Assembly (NCBI GenBank): GCA_040383605.1
Contig: JBEIDF010000098.1
Coordinates: 1-12,604 of the forward strand
Reading direction: 5' to 3'
DNA from: M3007 sp040383605
GTDB taxonomy: Bacteria > Bacteroidota > Bacteroidia > Chitinophagales > Saprospiraceae
DNA length: 12,604 bases
The notes under the pieces were generated by a model. The model was not told the origin of the DNA. It did not search any database and saw nothing but the letters and a program-made list of their open reading frames with translations. The position numbers and the translations under genes are program-made. This document shows, one piece after another, positions 1 through 8,086 of this stretch (within the stretch, counting starts at the first letter, position 1; each line of letters starts with the position of its first letter).

Positions 1-1
1 C

Positions 2-184
2 GATGTGCGGCCGCTCGTTTCTTTGCGGGAAAAAGCAGCGCTGCTGCGCCAGGCGGTCCGGAAGCGGTGGATCCTGGCGCTGGAGCACGATCCGGTGGCT
101 GAAGCCGTGACGGTTCGGGAAGACGAACGAGGCCGGATCGTTGTGGATCAGGCAGGCGCTTTGTCGGCGCTACTGCTCCAGTAG
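2..184 (+). CDS. MBL-fold metallo-hydrolase, C-terminal fragment (partial)
   Basis: The open frame enters from the left edge and ends with TAG at 182-184, giving about 60 residues. It begins DVRPLVSLREKAALL and contains WILALEHDPVAEAVTV. This resembles the C-terminal tail of Bacteroidota MBL-fold metallo-hydrolases, where a segment with LxxEHDP precedes a short basic/acidic strand. The metal-binding HxHxDH core would lie outside the window and cannot be checked. The last 15 nt overlap the 3' end of the convergent lipoprotein gene. The identification rests on recalled family resemblance of the tail only. The reading frame itself is well supported by its uninterrupted length and codon pattern. 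Confidence 0.6.
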   Translation, partial: DVRPLVSLREKAALLRQAVRKRWILALEHDPVAEAVTVREDERGRIVVDQAGALSALLLQ

Positions 185-559
185 CCGGCTCTCCGGTTGC
201 CTGCGCGCCAGCCAAAGTACCTGTTCTGCACTGTCCTGCTGCATGCGCATCTTCAGGCTGTCCGGCGAAAGATATAAAACTTTGACAATGTGCTCTACCG
301 GGGGCGTTCTGCTGGTGTCCGTGAGAAACAAATAATGCATGGAGCTGCGATAATTGCCCTCCTCGCGGTACAAACCGATGCTCTCATAGGTGTAGTGCCT
401 TCCGCCCGAAAAGCGCAATTTGACCGGCGACAAATCTATCTCCCGCCGCTGTCCGTTTTCAAAAAACGCCACAGCTTGCCAATCGCCCTGCAACGTGCGT
501 TCATCCAACCGGCAGGCACACAGCAAACAAAGCAACGATAAAAACAAAAATGCTTTCAT
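170..559 (-). CDS. Small predicted lipoprotein (129 aa), lipocalin-like size, function unknown
   Basis: The start is ATG at 559 (MKAFLFLSLLCLLCAC). A GTG at 577 would add six residues but weaken the signal peptide. The N-terminus is a short hydrophobic signal with a lipobox-like LCAC, so Cys16 would be lipidated. The mature part has GDWQAVAFFENGQ followed by alternating strands (KLRFSGGRHYTYES, MHYLFLTDTS, VKVLYLSPDSLKM). This is the pattern of the small lipocalin-like lipoproteins common in Bacteroidota, which test a substitution of the form 'W-x-G...Y...'. No catalytic motif is visible. The 3' end overlaps the upstream convergent gene by 15 nt. The gene is divergent from the OmpA-type lipoprotein gene, with 124 bp between them holding the promoters of both. 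I do not recognise a specific function. Confidence 0.7.
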   Translation of the reverse strand: MKAFLFLSLLCLLCACRLDERTLQGDWQAVAFFENGQRREIDLSPVKLRFSGGRHYTYESIGLYREEGNYRSSMHYLFLTDTSRTPPVEHIVKVLYLSPDSLKMRMQQDSAEQVLWLARRQPESRLLEQ

Positions 560-683
560 AAAATTGATTACCAGCACGCTAATCTTTTGATCAATACCAT
601 GTGGCCAATGTTGAATTGGCTCTTTTATCCTCGCAATAATAGAACTTTTCTACATCCGACAGATCATTTCATCTTTTGTTTTT

Positions 684-1532
684 ATGAAATTCTTACCCAT
701 TTTTCTACTGTCGCTTGCGGCAACCGGTTGTGTGCGCCAAAAAATGTATCAGGCAGAACTCGCTTCCCGCCAAAAATGTGAAGCCCGCGAATCGGTGCTG
801 GTCAAAGAGGTGCTTTCCCGCAGGGAGGAATCGGCCAATTTTACGCAACGGATCAGCGATTTGAGCCGCGCGATCGGAATGAAAGACCAGGAATTAGAAA
901 GTTTGAAAACTGAATTAACTAAGCGTACGGTGCAAATGGGGGAGTCCTCTTCCAAATTAGCCCAGGAAAAAGCGGCAACAGAAAACGAATTGGCCGCCCG
1001 CACCGCCCAACTGAACAATGCAAATGCGCAAATCCAAAGCGTCCGGGAGGCGCAGGCAAAACGCGCCGCCGCTTTAAATGATTTGCTGCAAGCGGCTACC
1101 CAAAAAATGAAAACTTTTCAGGACGTTTCCTGCCAGATTGATCGGGAGCGTATCCGAATTACCTTGCCCGATGGCGGATTGTTTGAGGCGGATGGACTGA
1201 ACGTGAGCGCTGCGGGGAAAAATCTCCTGCGTGCGGTGTCAGAATTATTGGCCTCCCGACCCGATGTGGACGTACAAGTGGAGGCGCATACCGACAACGC
1301 GCTGCCCAAAGACAAAACGATCAAGGATACTTGGGACTGGAGCCTCGTTCGGGCGGTTGCACTAACGCGTATTCTGATCAGCGACTACAACGTAAACGCC
1401 AATCAATTGTCGCCGGTGGCCAAAGGCGAATTTTTCCCGCTTACTTCCAACGAAACCCCAGAGGGGCGGAAGAAAAACCGCCGTACGGTGCTGATGCTGA
1501 CGCAAAAACTGGCGCCGGTACCGGGTTTGTAA
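684..1532 (+). CDS. OmpA-family lipoprotein with long coiled coil (peptidoglycan-binding)
   Basis: This 282-aa protein starts MKFLPIFLLSLAATGC, a signal peptide with a lipobox (ATGC), so Cys16 would be the lipid anchor. Residues about 35-145 are rich in E, K, Q, A and L in heptad-like order (ELESLKTELTK, KLAQEKAATENELAAR) and predict a coiled coil. Residues about 150-275 form an OmpA/MotB C-terminal domain: VEAHTDN (Asp204), then DWSLVRAVALTRIL (Arg223), then GRKKNRRTVLML (Arg266/267). These are the positions that bind diaminopimelate in this family. The expected role is anchoring the outer membrane to peptidoglycan, with the coiled coil spanning part of the periplasm. The protein is divergent from a small lipoprotein gene and convergent with the exporter operon, separated from tolC by 39 bp without an obvious terminator. 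The specific partner is unknown. Confidence 0.85.
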   Translation: MKFLPIFLLSLAATGCVRQKMYQAELASRQKCEARESVLVKEVLSRREESANFTQRISDLSRAIGMKDQELESLKTELTKRTVQMGESSSKLAQEKAATENELAARTAQLNNANAQIQSVREAQAKRAAALNDLLQAATQKMKTFQDVSCQIDRERIRITLPDGGLFEADGLNVSAAGKNLLRAVSELLASRPDVDVQVEAHTDNALPKDKTIKDTWDWSLVRAVALTRILISDYNVNANQLSPVAKGEFFPLTSNETPEGRKKNRRTVLMLTQKLAPVPGL

Positions 1533-1571
1533 AGCTGGTGCGTAGGTCTTTTGAATGGGTTAAGATAACGC

Positions 1572-3035
1572 TTAATCGCCCAGAATACCAACGCTCCAAT
1601 CCAATCCGGCTTCCGCTTTGCGGTACTCACTGATCAATTTGACGAGTTTAATTTGCGCGTCGAGCCAACGTTGTTCCCGGGTATTGATCAGGAAGATCGA
1701 GCTTTCTCCGAAGCGGAATCGCTCGTTTTCGGCATCGAGGAGCGCGCGGTAGTTGTCCGTGATTTGCCGGTATAATTCAATTTGCGCGCGGAGCGTGTTC
1801 AGTTCGTTTGCATATTGGCGAACCTTATTTTGGATATCCTGCTGTTTTTGTCGTACAAACAGACTTGTCTGCGCAATTTTGATCTGCGTAAGTTGGTAAT
1901 CGCCCCGCGCTTTCCGGTTTGGGATTGGATAGGAGAACTGCACGCCCCATTTGATATCATTGACCAGGACGTCTGGGCCTTCAACACCGGTAGAGGGGAA
2001 GAAAGCCCAACCGGAACCGAGCAGGTTGTATTCCAGGTCCAGCACAGGTTTGCGTTTTTCCAATTTTAAGCGGCGTTCAATATCTAACTGGCGCAATTTG
2101 GCGTCATAGATATTGAGTTCCGGGTACCGTTGTACGGCCTGTTGAGCGAGGGACGTCAGGGCTTGTTCGTCCACGACCGGCCGCAGATCGTTCATCACCC
2201 AAATAGGTGGCGCGTCCCGTAGTTGAGTTGGTTGGTAGGGTGCGCTCTCGGTTGTCCACAAAAAATTACAGGCCACGAGGGCGGCATTTTGGCGATCTAC
2301 CTGTGCAAAATTCAGGTCTGTTTGTCGGTTTTGCACCTGAATATATGCTTCCAGGGTATCAATGGCTGGTTTATCCCCTTGAATATAACTTTCCCGGATA
2401 CCCTCGAATCGGATTTGCGCCTGTTGAAGCGCGGCCTCGATCACGCGCAGGCTGTTATCTGCCGCCACCCAGTTCCAGTACGCCTTAGCCGCTTCCAGTA
2501 CAAGGTCATTTAGGGCTAGCCTGCGTTCGGCCATGCCGATTTCTAAGCCAATTTGGCCTTGTCGCAGATCGGCGCGTCGTTGGTCTATGAGCAGGCCCTG
2601 ACCGAGCGTCCAGCGCAGGCCCAGTTGCGCTTGTCCTTCCGAGGGCAGGGTTTCTTCCGGGCTGAGGAATTGGCCTGAGGCGGTGTTGTACACTCCTTTA
2701 AGTTCCATTCCCAGCCAGGTGGGTAATTTTAAACCTGTTTGGGTGTATTGGAAGTAATTATTGCCCTTAAAAGATTTGCCGGTGAAATCGGAGAACGATT
2801 TCAGGTCAAAGCCGCCTTTGGCCTGAAGCAAGTCGGCCCGGGCGGATTCGTTGAATAAATCTGCGCGTCGTGCGAGCGGGTGTTGGGTGCGCACATACTG
2901 GCGAAATGTAGGCCAATCCAGCACAGCCGGCGCATCCGGTGATTGTCCTTGTGCACGGAAAAACAGTCCCAGCAGCAATATGCATGCGAGGAGCCGGCAC
3001 TGGCGCATCTGGATTATCGAAAAGAAAGGCGTCAT
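1572..3035 (-). CDS. TolC-family outer membrane efflux protein
   Basis: This 487-aa protein has a signal peptide (CRLLACILLLGLFFRAQGQ, cleavage probably near residue 30). The rest has the two-fold helical architecture of outer membrane factors. A first long-helix pair at about 175-265 includes LEAAKAYWNWVAADNSLRV and a long QVQNRQTDLNFAQVDRQ stretch. A second pair at about 290-475 includes YPELNIYDAKLRQLDIERRL and FGESSIFLINTREQRWLDAQ. The last motif, 'F..G..S..L.N.RE', is typical of the C-terminal repeat. The length fits the family. ATG at 3035 is 5 nt after the adaptor stop codon; Met10 (3008) is an alternative start with a tighter signal peptide. It is the last gene of an operon with the adaptor and ABC half, so it should be the outer membrane duct of that exporter. 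Confidence 0.88.
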   Translation of the reverse strand: MTPFFSIIQMRQCRLLACILLLGLFFRAQGQSPDAPAVLDWPTFRQYVRTQHPLARRADLFNESARADLLQAKGGFDLKSFSDFTGKSFKGNNYFQYTQTGLKLPTWLGMELKGVYNTASGQFLSPEETLPSEGQAQLGLRWTLGQGLLIDQRRADLRQGQIGLEIGMAERRLALNDLVLEAAKAYWNWVAADNSLRVIEAALQQAQIRFEGIRESYIQGDKPAIDTLEAYIQVQNRQTDLNFAQVDRQNAALVACNFLWTTESAPYQPTQLRDAPPIWVMNDLRPVVDEQALTSLAQQAVQRYPELNIYDAKLRQLDIERRLKLEKRKPVLDLEYNLLGSGWAFFPSTGVEGPDVLVNDIKWGVQFSYPIPNRKARGDYQLTQIKIAQTSLFVRQKQQDIQNKVRQYANELNTLRAQIELYRQITDNYRALLDAENERFRFGESSIFLINTREQRWLDAQIKLVKLISEYRKAEAGLDWSVGILGD

Positions 3036-3040
3036 ACCGG

Positions 3041-4429
3041 TTACTTTGCGCTTTTGATAGGTGCTTTGGGTAACAAACCGCCATCTTTATTACTAGAATC
3101 TTTTTCTTCCATATCGTACATGTCCGGCGGGAAGCCGTTTAATATTCGCCACAATTCATACCAAACCGGCACAGTATTAAACATGGCAATGCCGCGTGCG
3201 CCCCCGCCGGGTTGGATGGCGGTAGGCCAGGGCTGATCGTCCGGGTTGGGTGCGACCAGCACGCGGAATTTCCCGTTGGCGCTGATATTTCGATCTACGG
3301 CGACAACCCTTCCGGAGAATGTGCCGAGAGAAACGCCCGGCCAGCCGCTGAAGAAAAATGCCGGCCAGCCATCGAACAAAAAGCGCACCTCGTTACCCAC
3401 GTGGACAAGCGGTAAATCTACCGGTTTTACGTACATCTCTACGGCGAGTTCATAATCGGCCGGTTGGATGCTGACCACCGGATCTCCTTCTTTGATAATT
3501 TCGCCGATACCGGGTGTGACGGCCTTCACGATATAGCCGTCTTGGGGCGCCACGATAAAATAAAAAGCGCTGCGGAGGGCGTAATTTTCGCGTTCGATTT
3601 TCAATTTACTGACCGTTCCTTGTGCTTCAAAGCGGTCTGACAGCGTGCTGAATTTGTCGCTTTGCGCCTTTGCGATCTTATTGGCATATTCATTTTGAAT
3701 CAGGCGCAATTCCATTTGGTAAATTGCGAGTTCTTGCCGGCTTGTTTCAAAGCCATTCAGGGCGGCGATGCGTTTCGTTTCGGCTTCCTGCAACTTCAGG
3801 CGTTTTTCTTCCCAGTCTGTCAGGGATTTTAACCCCTTGTTATACAAACTATCCGTGCGGTTGAACTGTCGCTGCGCGATTTGGCGGTCTATTTCTGCCT
3901 GTTGTACTTTGATGCTGTCGCTTTCGACTTTTAACCGGCCTTGGGCTATCTTGTTTTGTGTTTGAATAATTTTGTTGTCTAATTCTCGGTACATCGCGCT
4001 GATTTGGTTTTCCAGTGCATCTACTTTACCGGAATACGCGCCGATCGAACCTTCTTTCGCGACGACTTGTTGTTCTACCCGGCTGACGATTTCGGGATCG
4101 AAGTAATCTACTTTTACTTCAGAGAGGTGGACGATGGTGTCGCCTTTGCTGACTTTTTGGCCTTCTGTGACATACCATTGTTCGATTCTGCCGGCAATGG
4201 TAGCATGGATTGTTTGGGGGCGATGTTCTGGTCGGAGCGTAGTGACTTTACCGCCGGCCTGGATGTTTTGCGTCCAGGGCAAAAACATAAAAATCAGAAA
4301 AACAACCAGCAGGGTGATGAGCAGGTTGCGCACCGTGATATGCCAGGCTGGAATCCTGTTTATTTCCTGCGCTTTGAGCCCTTGCAGATCATTTTCGCAG
4401 TGAATCGCATTGTCAGAGATATTCAGCAT
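3041..4429 (-). CDS. HlyD-family periplasmic adaptor (membrane fusion protein)
   Basis: This 462-aa protein has a short cytoplasmic N-terminus (about 30 residues) and a single membrane anchor at about 33-50 (LLITLLVVFLIFMFL). The first half of a lipoyl-like domain follows at about 72-105 (IHATIAGRIEQWYVTEGQKVSKGDTIVHL). A long helical hairpin runs from about 115 to 285 and is rich in Q, E and K. The second lipoyl half is at about 288-322 (IVAPQDGYIVKAVTPGIGEIIKEGDPV). A C-terminal beta domain follows, with VEMYVKPVDLPLVHVGNEV. This order is diagnostic of HlyD/AcrA-like adaptors. It starts 22 nt after the ABC gene stop and ends 5 nt before tolC, so the three genes are probably one transcript. 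The role is to bridge the inner membrane ABC pump and the outer membrane channel. The acidic and lysine-rich C-terminal tail (about 438-462) lies outside the recognised domains. Confidence 0.88.
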   Translation of the reverse strand: MLNISDNAIHCENDLQGLKAQEINRIPAWHITVRNLLITLLVVFLIFMFLPWTQNIQAGGKVTTLRPEHRPQTIHATIAGRIEQWYVTEGQKVSKGDTIVHLSEVKVDYFDPEIVSRVEQQVVAKEGSIGAYSGKVDALENQISAMYRELDNKIIQTQNKIAQGRLKVESDSIKVQQAEIDRQIAQRQFNRTDSLYNKGLKSLTDWEEKRLKLQEAETKRIAALNGFETSRQELAIYQMELRLIQNEYANKIAKAQSDKFSTLSDRFEAQGTVSKLKIERENYALRSAFYFIVAPQDGYIVKAVTPGIGEIIKEGDPVVSIQPADYELAVEMYVKPVDLPLVHVGNEVRFLFDGWPAFFFSGWPGVSLGTFSGRVVAVDRNISANGKFRVLVAPNPDDQPWPTAIQPGGGARGIAMFNTVPVWYELWRILNGFPPDMYDMEEKDSSNKDGGLLPKAPIKSAK

Positions 4430-4451
4430 ACGGATTGGTTTTTAAACACGC

Positions 4452-6239
4452 TTAAGATTTAGGTTCCTGGCTTTCCACGTCCCAGCTTTGATCTGCTTTG
4501 TTTAGTCGAAGTATTCGCGGATAATGCTCTGTTTTCTGGAGCTCGTCGAACACGCCTTCAAACACGATTTTTCCATCGCTCAACACGATTACTTTGTCGC
4601 ACAAAGAAGCGAGGAGCGGATCCTGGGTAAAGACGACCAGTGTCCAGGGGTGACTTCTGTCCACGAGCAATCGGGCGATTCGGAGGCGATCGCGCAGGTT
4701 CAGGAAACTCAGCGGTTCTTCCATGACCAGCATTTTGGGTTCTTTTACGATCGCTCGGGCCACCAGGATTTTTGTGATGATACTGCGCGGAATATTTTTT
4801 CCACCGGGAAGCAGTTCGGTATTGATGCCCATGGGTAATTGGCGGACGAATTCGCTCAAGCCTACGCTTTCGCAGGTACGCAGCACCTGATTTAGTGGCA
4901 CATCCGTGCGGCCCAGTGTGATGTTTTCCAGCAAAGAACCTTTGAAAATATCTTCCTGCGAGGAAAAATCACCAATGTTTTCCCGCAGGCTGCGAAGATG
5001 CAGATTTTGTTTCGGCAGGCCGTTGAACAAAAGCGAGCCGGTGAAATCGCGTTTTAGCACCGAAAGTACCATCGCCAGCGTGCTTTTCCCAGAGGCGTTG
5101 TAACCAGTGACCGCCAGGCGAACGCCGCCCTCAATTTTGAGGTTAATATTTTTGAGTACCGGATTGTCCCCGTCGCTGTAAGTGTAGGAAAGATCGCGCA
5201 ACTCAACTTCCAGGGGCTGGTTTTTGCAAAACTCCTCCACGCGAATCCCGTCCTCTCTTTCAATGGGCAGATCGGTTACCTGCCCGAGTTTTTCGGTCGC
5301 CGTCAGGACATCGTACCCCGTTTCGTGCAAGATGATGAGTTTTTCGACGGAATCAATTACAAAAAGCACCAGGATTTCCGAAGCGACAAACTGGCCGATG
5401 TTCAGTTCGTTGTCCATCACCAAAAAACTACCCAATATCAGAAATCCGCCCAGCACCAGTACCCGGAAAGCGATGCTGCTGATAAATTGCGTTACCAGGA
5501 TTCGCCAGTGCTTGGTGCGTGCCGTTAGATAGTCCACGGTAAGATCGTCCGCACGTTGCACGGCAAACCGGTTTTCTCCTGCCAATTGGAACGTGGTGGC
5601 TACCCGGCCAACTTCTTCCAACCAGTAGGCCAATTTGTATTTGTACTTGGACTCCTTCAAACTGGTGGCAAGGCCGCGCGGGCCAGTCCACATGAACAAG
5701 ATGATCAGGACAAATAAAAGTAACAGCGAGAAAAAAACAAAGGTGGGATGGTAAAACGACAATAAAAGCAAACTGAAAAATATCTGCAAAATTGCCGTAC
5801 TGCCCTCGATAAGCAACTTCGGCAGCCCTTTCTGTAAGGTCAACGTGTCAAAAAAACGATTGACCAATTCCGGCAAATGCTCGCGCCGCAGCAACTCCAT
5901 GTGCAAGCGGGGAATCCGCAAAGCAAACTCCGCAGCAGAATCTGCGAAGAGGTTGCGCTGCAGATGTTCCATAATAGACATCTGCGCCAATTTCAGGATC
6001 CCAACTAAAACGGCGCCAACGAGAATAAACAGTACCAGTACACCCCAGGAGGCAGCAATACTCCCCCCCGCTATCAAACCGATGATCGCTTGTACGCCCA
6101 GCGGTAGCGTGAGATTTATCAGGCCGATTACGACCGCGTATAAAATGATGTACCGTATCTGCAGACGGTATTGTGCGAGTAATCGAAGTACGCGCTGAAT
6201 GGGTGTGAATTGCGGACTTCCTGAGACGGGAGCAGGCAT
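4452..6239 (-). CDS. ABC exporter half-transporter with atypical nucleotide-binding domain
   Basis: This 595-aa protein has an N-terminal ABC type I exporter membrane domain (hydrophobic segments near 31-58, 66-88, 148-184, 252-275 and 283-305) and a C-terminal ATPase domain from about 343. There is no N-terminal C39 peptidase domain. Walker A is intact (GYNASGKST, 379-387) and a Q-loop is present (SSQEDIFKGSLLENI, Gln428). Other motifs deviate. The signature reads LPGGK (477-481) instead of LSGGQ. Walker B ends MEEP, with Glu507 in place of the usual Asp but the following Glu508 kept. The D-loop reads SFLN instead of SALD, and Gln539 (VVFTQD) stands where the H-loop His is expected. It heads a three-gene operon with a HlyD adaptor and TolC channel, so it should power type I-like export. 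The substrate is unknown and no candidate substrate gene lies next to it. Confidence 0.85.
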   Translation of the reverse strand: MPAPVSGSPQFTPIQRVLRLLAQYRLQIRYIILYAVVIGLINLTLPLGVQAIIGLIAGGSIAASWGVLVLFILVGAVLVGILKLAQMSIMEHLQRNLFADSAAEFALRIPRLHMELLRREHLPELVNRFFDTLTLQKGLPKLLIEGSTAILQIFFSLLLLSFYHPTFVFFSLLLLFVLIILFMWTGPRGLATSLKESKYKYKLAYWLEEVGRVATTFQLAGENRFAVQRADDLTVDYLTARTKHWRILVTQFISSIAFRVLVLGGFLILGSFLVMDNELNIGQFVASEILVLFVIDSVEKLIILHETGYDVLTATEKLGQVTDLPIEREDGIRVEEFCKNQPLEVELRDLSYTYSDGDNPVLKNINLKIEGGVRLAVTGYNASGKSTLAMVLSVLKRDFTGSLLFNGLPKQNLHLRSLRENIGDFSSQEDIFKGSLLENITLGRTDVPLNQVLRTCESVGLSEFVRQLPMGINTELLPGGKNIPRSIITKILVARAIVKEPKMLVMEEPLSFLNLRDRLRIARLLVDRSHPWTLVVFTQDPLLASLCDKVIVLSDGKIVFEGVFDELQKTEHYPRILRLNKADQSWDVESQEPKS

Positions 6240-6446
6240 TTTCTTTTTTTATAAGTTTTTCGTGACACCGGGCTGTTTGCTGTATAACACCCTGACAACG
6301 TATAAACGTATTTAATGTTCTTTTGTTTAAAAGCAATACTATTATTTTTGAAAGCAAAAAGTATGGCTTTGAAATGCGCCCTTGCGAATAATTTTTGACG
6401 TGTATAGATACGGTCTGTATTACCTTTGCACTGAAAAAAACAGGGC
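6240..6446. promoter_or_regulatory. Divergent promoter region between exporter operon and acyl-CoA reductase
   Basis: These 207 bp separate the divergent ABC exporter gene (start 6239) and the acyl-CoA reductase gene (start 6447). The stretch is clearly more A+T-rich than the flanking genes. It contains an ACGTAT direct repeat (6298-6303 and 6306-6311), which could be an operator half-site pair but may be chance. On the minus strand no perfect TAnnTTTG box was found; TAGTATTG near 6340 is a one-mismatch candidate. Confidence 0.45.
6394..6428 (+). promoter_or_regulatory. Putative Bacteroidota-type promoter for the acyl-CoA reductase gene
   Basis: TACCTTTG at 6421-6428 matches the Bacteroidota -7 consensus TAnnTTTG exactly. 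A TTTG at 6394-6397 could be the -33 element, but the 23-bp spacing is a few bases longer than usual. The box ends 18 bp before the ATG at 6447, implying a very short leader. There is no Shine-Dalgarno-like sequence, as is usual in this phylum. Confidence 0.45.
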
Positions 6447-7478
6447 ATGACGCAAAAGGATCGAATAGCATTATTGGGCGAGTTGGGCCGCTTTTTGCGG
6501 GAAGGCGGGTCGGAGGATTTGGACTTGGCGATACGGCGGTCGTGCGTGGAAAACGGCTGGTTCACGGAGGAAAACGTTCGAAGTGCGCTTGCTGCCATTG
6601 CTGAACGCATGTTGGACGCCGACTTATTGTCGGCTTGGGCGGCCCGCTACCCGGCGCCGAAGCAAGCTGCCACGATCGGTTTGGTCATGGCCGGCAACAT
6701 TCCTTTGGTAGGATTTCACGATTGGCTCTGCGTATTTGTCACAGGTCACCGGGCGATGATCAAATTATCCGACAAGGACAAGCGCTTGCTTCCCGCGCTT
6801 ATCAAAATCATGGGCGAGTGGGAAAAAGCCTCTTGGGCATTTACAGAATTTGTACCGGAAAATACCCCGATGCAAGGATTTGATGCGGTGATTGCGACCG
6901 GCAGTAACAATACTGCGCGCTATTTTGAGCAGTATTTTGGCAAATATCCGCATATCATCCGGAAAAATCGAAACAGCGTTGCTATCTTAGATGGTTCAGA
7001 AACGCCCGCAGAACTATTAGCGCTGGGGCGCGACGTATTTGCGTATTTCGGCTTGGGATGCCGGAATGTGAGCAAACTTTACGTTCCGGAGAATTATCAA
7101 TTTGATCACCTGCTGGAATTATGGGACGAATACAGCGATCTGATCACCCACCACAAGTACAAAAACAATTTTGATTATAACCTGACGCTTTTTTTACTAA
7201 ATATCGTGCCCTGTCTTCACAACGGCTGTATCATCCTGAGCGAGGATGCCGCTTTGGCTTCGCGCATCGCCTGTTTGCACTACGAATACTACAGCGATTC
7301 GGAGGCGCTTTCGGAACGGTTGCGTGCGGACGAAGCGCATATTCAGTGCGTAGTCAGCCGACATAGTTTCCCGGGCATGGAGACGACGCCGTTTGGCGCG
7401 ACGCAGGCGCCGGGCTTACTTGATTATGCTGATCGGGTGGATGTGATGGCGTTTTTAGCGCATCTTTCCCCGGTTTAA
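6447..7478 (+). CDS. Acyl-CoA reductase, LuxC-like
   Basis: This 343-aa protein matches the LuxC/acyl-CoA reductase family in length and motifs. It has MAGNIPLVGFHDWLCVF (81-97), the lead-in to the cofactor-binding fold, and IATGSNNTARYFEQYFGKYP (149-168). IIRKNRNSVAIL (170-181) follows, then FGLGCRNVSKLYVPE (201-215), in which Cys205 is the expected acyl-accepting nucleophile. The family uses NADPH to reduce acyl-CoA or acylated enzyme to the aldehyde. In Bacteroidota without luciferase the physiological role is not established; a part in lipid or aldehyde metabolism is inference. There are no luxAB, luxD or luxE homologues in the window, so no bioluminescence should be read into it. Translation starts at ATG 6447 behind a short leader. 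miaE follows after 11 nt and is probably co-transcribed. Confidence 0.85.
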   Translation: MTQKDRIALLGELGRFLREGGSEDLDLAIRRSCVENGWFTEENVRSALAAIAERMLDADLLSAWAARYPAPKQAATIGLVMAGNIPLVGFHDWLCVFVTGHRAMIKLSDKDKRLLPALIKIMGEWEKASWAFTEFVPENTPMQGFDAVIATGSNNTARYFEQYFGKYPHIIRKNRNSVAILDGSETPAELLALGRDVFAYFGLGCRNVSKLYVPENYQFDHLLELWDEYSDLITHHKYKNNFDYNLTLFLLNIVPCLHNGCIILSEDAALASRIACLHYEYYSDSEALSERLRADEAHIQCVVSRHSFPGMETTPFGATQAPGLLDYADRVDVMAFLAHLSPV

Positions 7479-7489
7479 TCGAACAGATT

Positions 7490-8086
7490 ATGGCGAATAA
7501 AACAACACTTGGACTTGAGTTGCCGACCGACCCGCGCTGGGTCAACCTGGCGGAAATGGATCTTGGAGAAATCCTGACGGACCATGCTTATTGCGAGCAG
7601 AAGGCGGCCACGGCCTGTATTTCGCTGATTCAGGCGTATCCGGATCGGGAGGACATGGTGGAGGAGTTGGCGCCGATCGTCACGGAGGAGTGGGGCCATT
7701 TCCGGATGGTGCTGCGCGAGTTGAAGAAAAGAAACCTGCACTTAGGTCGACAACGGAAAGACGAGTATGTGAATGGCCTGCTTGCATTTCAACAAAAAGG
7801 CAGCGGGCGCGACGCGGCTTTGTTAGAACGCTTGCTTACCTGCGCGCTGATTGAGGCGCGCAGTTGCGAGCGGTTTCGGTTACTGTCTTTGCATTGCGCC
7901 GATGCCGAGCTGCGGGCTTGGTACCACCAGTTTATGGTGGCGGAAGCGGGGCATTACCGGCTGTTTCTCGATTTAGCAGCGCGCTACTTCGACCCCGTTC
8001 AGGTGCGCGATCGTTGGCAGGCATATCTCGGACACGAGGCAGAACTCATGAAGCGCCTGGAAGTACGGGGCGATCGGATGCACTAA
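7490..8086 (+). CDS. miaE: tRNA-(ms2io6A37) hydroxylase, MiaE
   Basis: This 198-aa protein carries the full set of diiron ligands of MiaE in a ferritin-like four-helix arrangement: Glu36 (HAYCEQKAA), Glu67 and His70 (TEEWGHF), Glu122 (IEARSCERF), Glu152 and His155 (VAEAGHYRLF). The enzyme hydroxylates the isopentenyl group of ms2i6A37 in tRNA, using O2 at a diiron site, to give ms2io6A. Length and motif spacing match the family. It starts 11 nt after the acyl-CoA reductase stop and is probably its operon partner. No Shine-Dalgarno is visible. Its 3' end overlaps the convergent pntB stop by 4 nt (8083-8086). Its substrate depends on MiaA and MiaB, which are not in this window. Confidence 0.9.
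   Translation: MANKTTLGLELPTDPRWVNLAEMDLGEILTDHAYCEQKAATACISLIQAYPDREDMVEELAPIVTEEWGHFRMVLRELKKRNLHLGRQRKDEYVNGLLAFQQKGSGRDAALLERLLTCALIEARSCERFRLLSLHCADAELRAWYHQFMVAEAGHYRLFLDLAARYFDPVQVRDRWQAYLGHEAELMKRLEVRGDRMH

Noticed and set aside
1533..1571. Bidirectional terminator between the OmpA-type gene and tolC
   Set aside because: No stem with a T tract could be made out in these 39 bp on either strand.
5848..6610. Minus-strand frames upstream of and overlapping the ABC gene start
   Set aside because: They overlap both the exporter and the acyl-CoA reductase gene in other frames, and their translations show no domain pattern.
6447..7478. Bioluminescence (lux) operon
   Set aside because: The reductase is LuxC-like, but luciferase and synthetase/transferase genes are absent. 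The neighbour is miaE.
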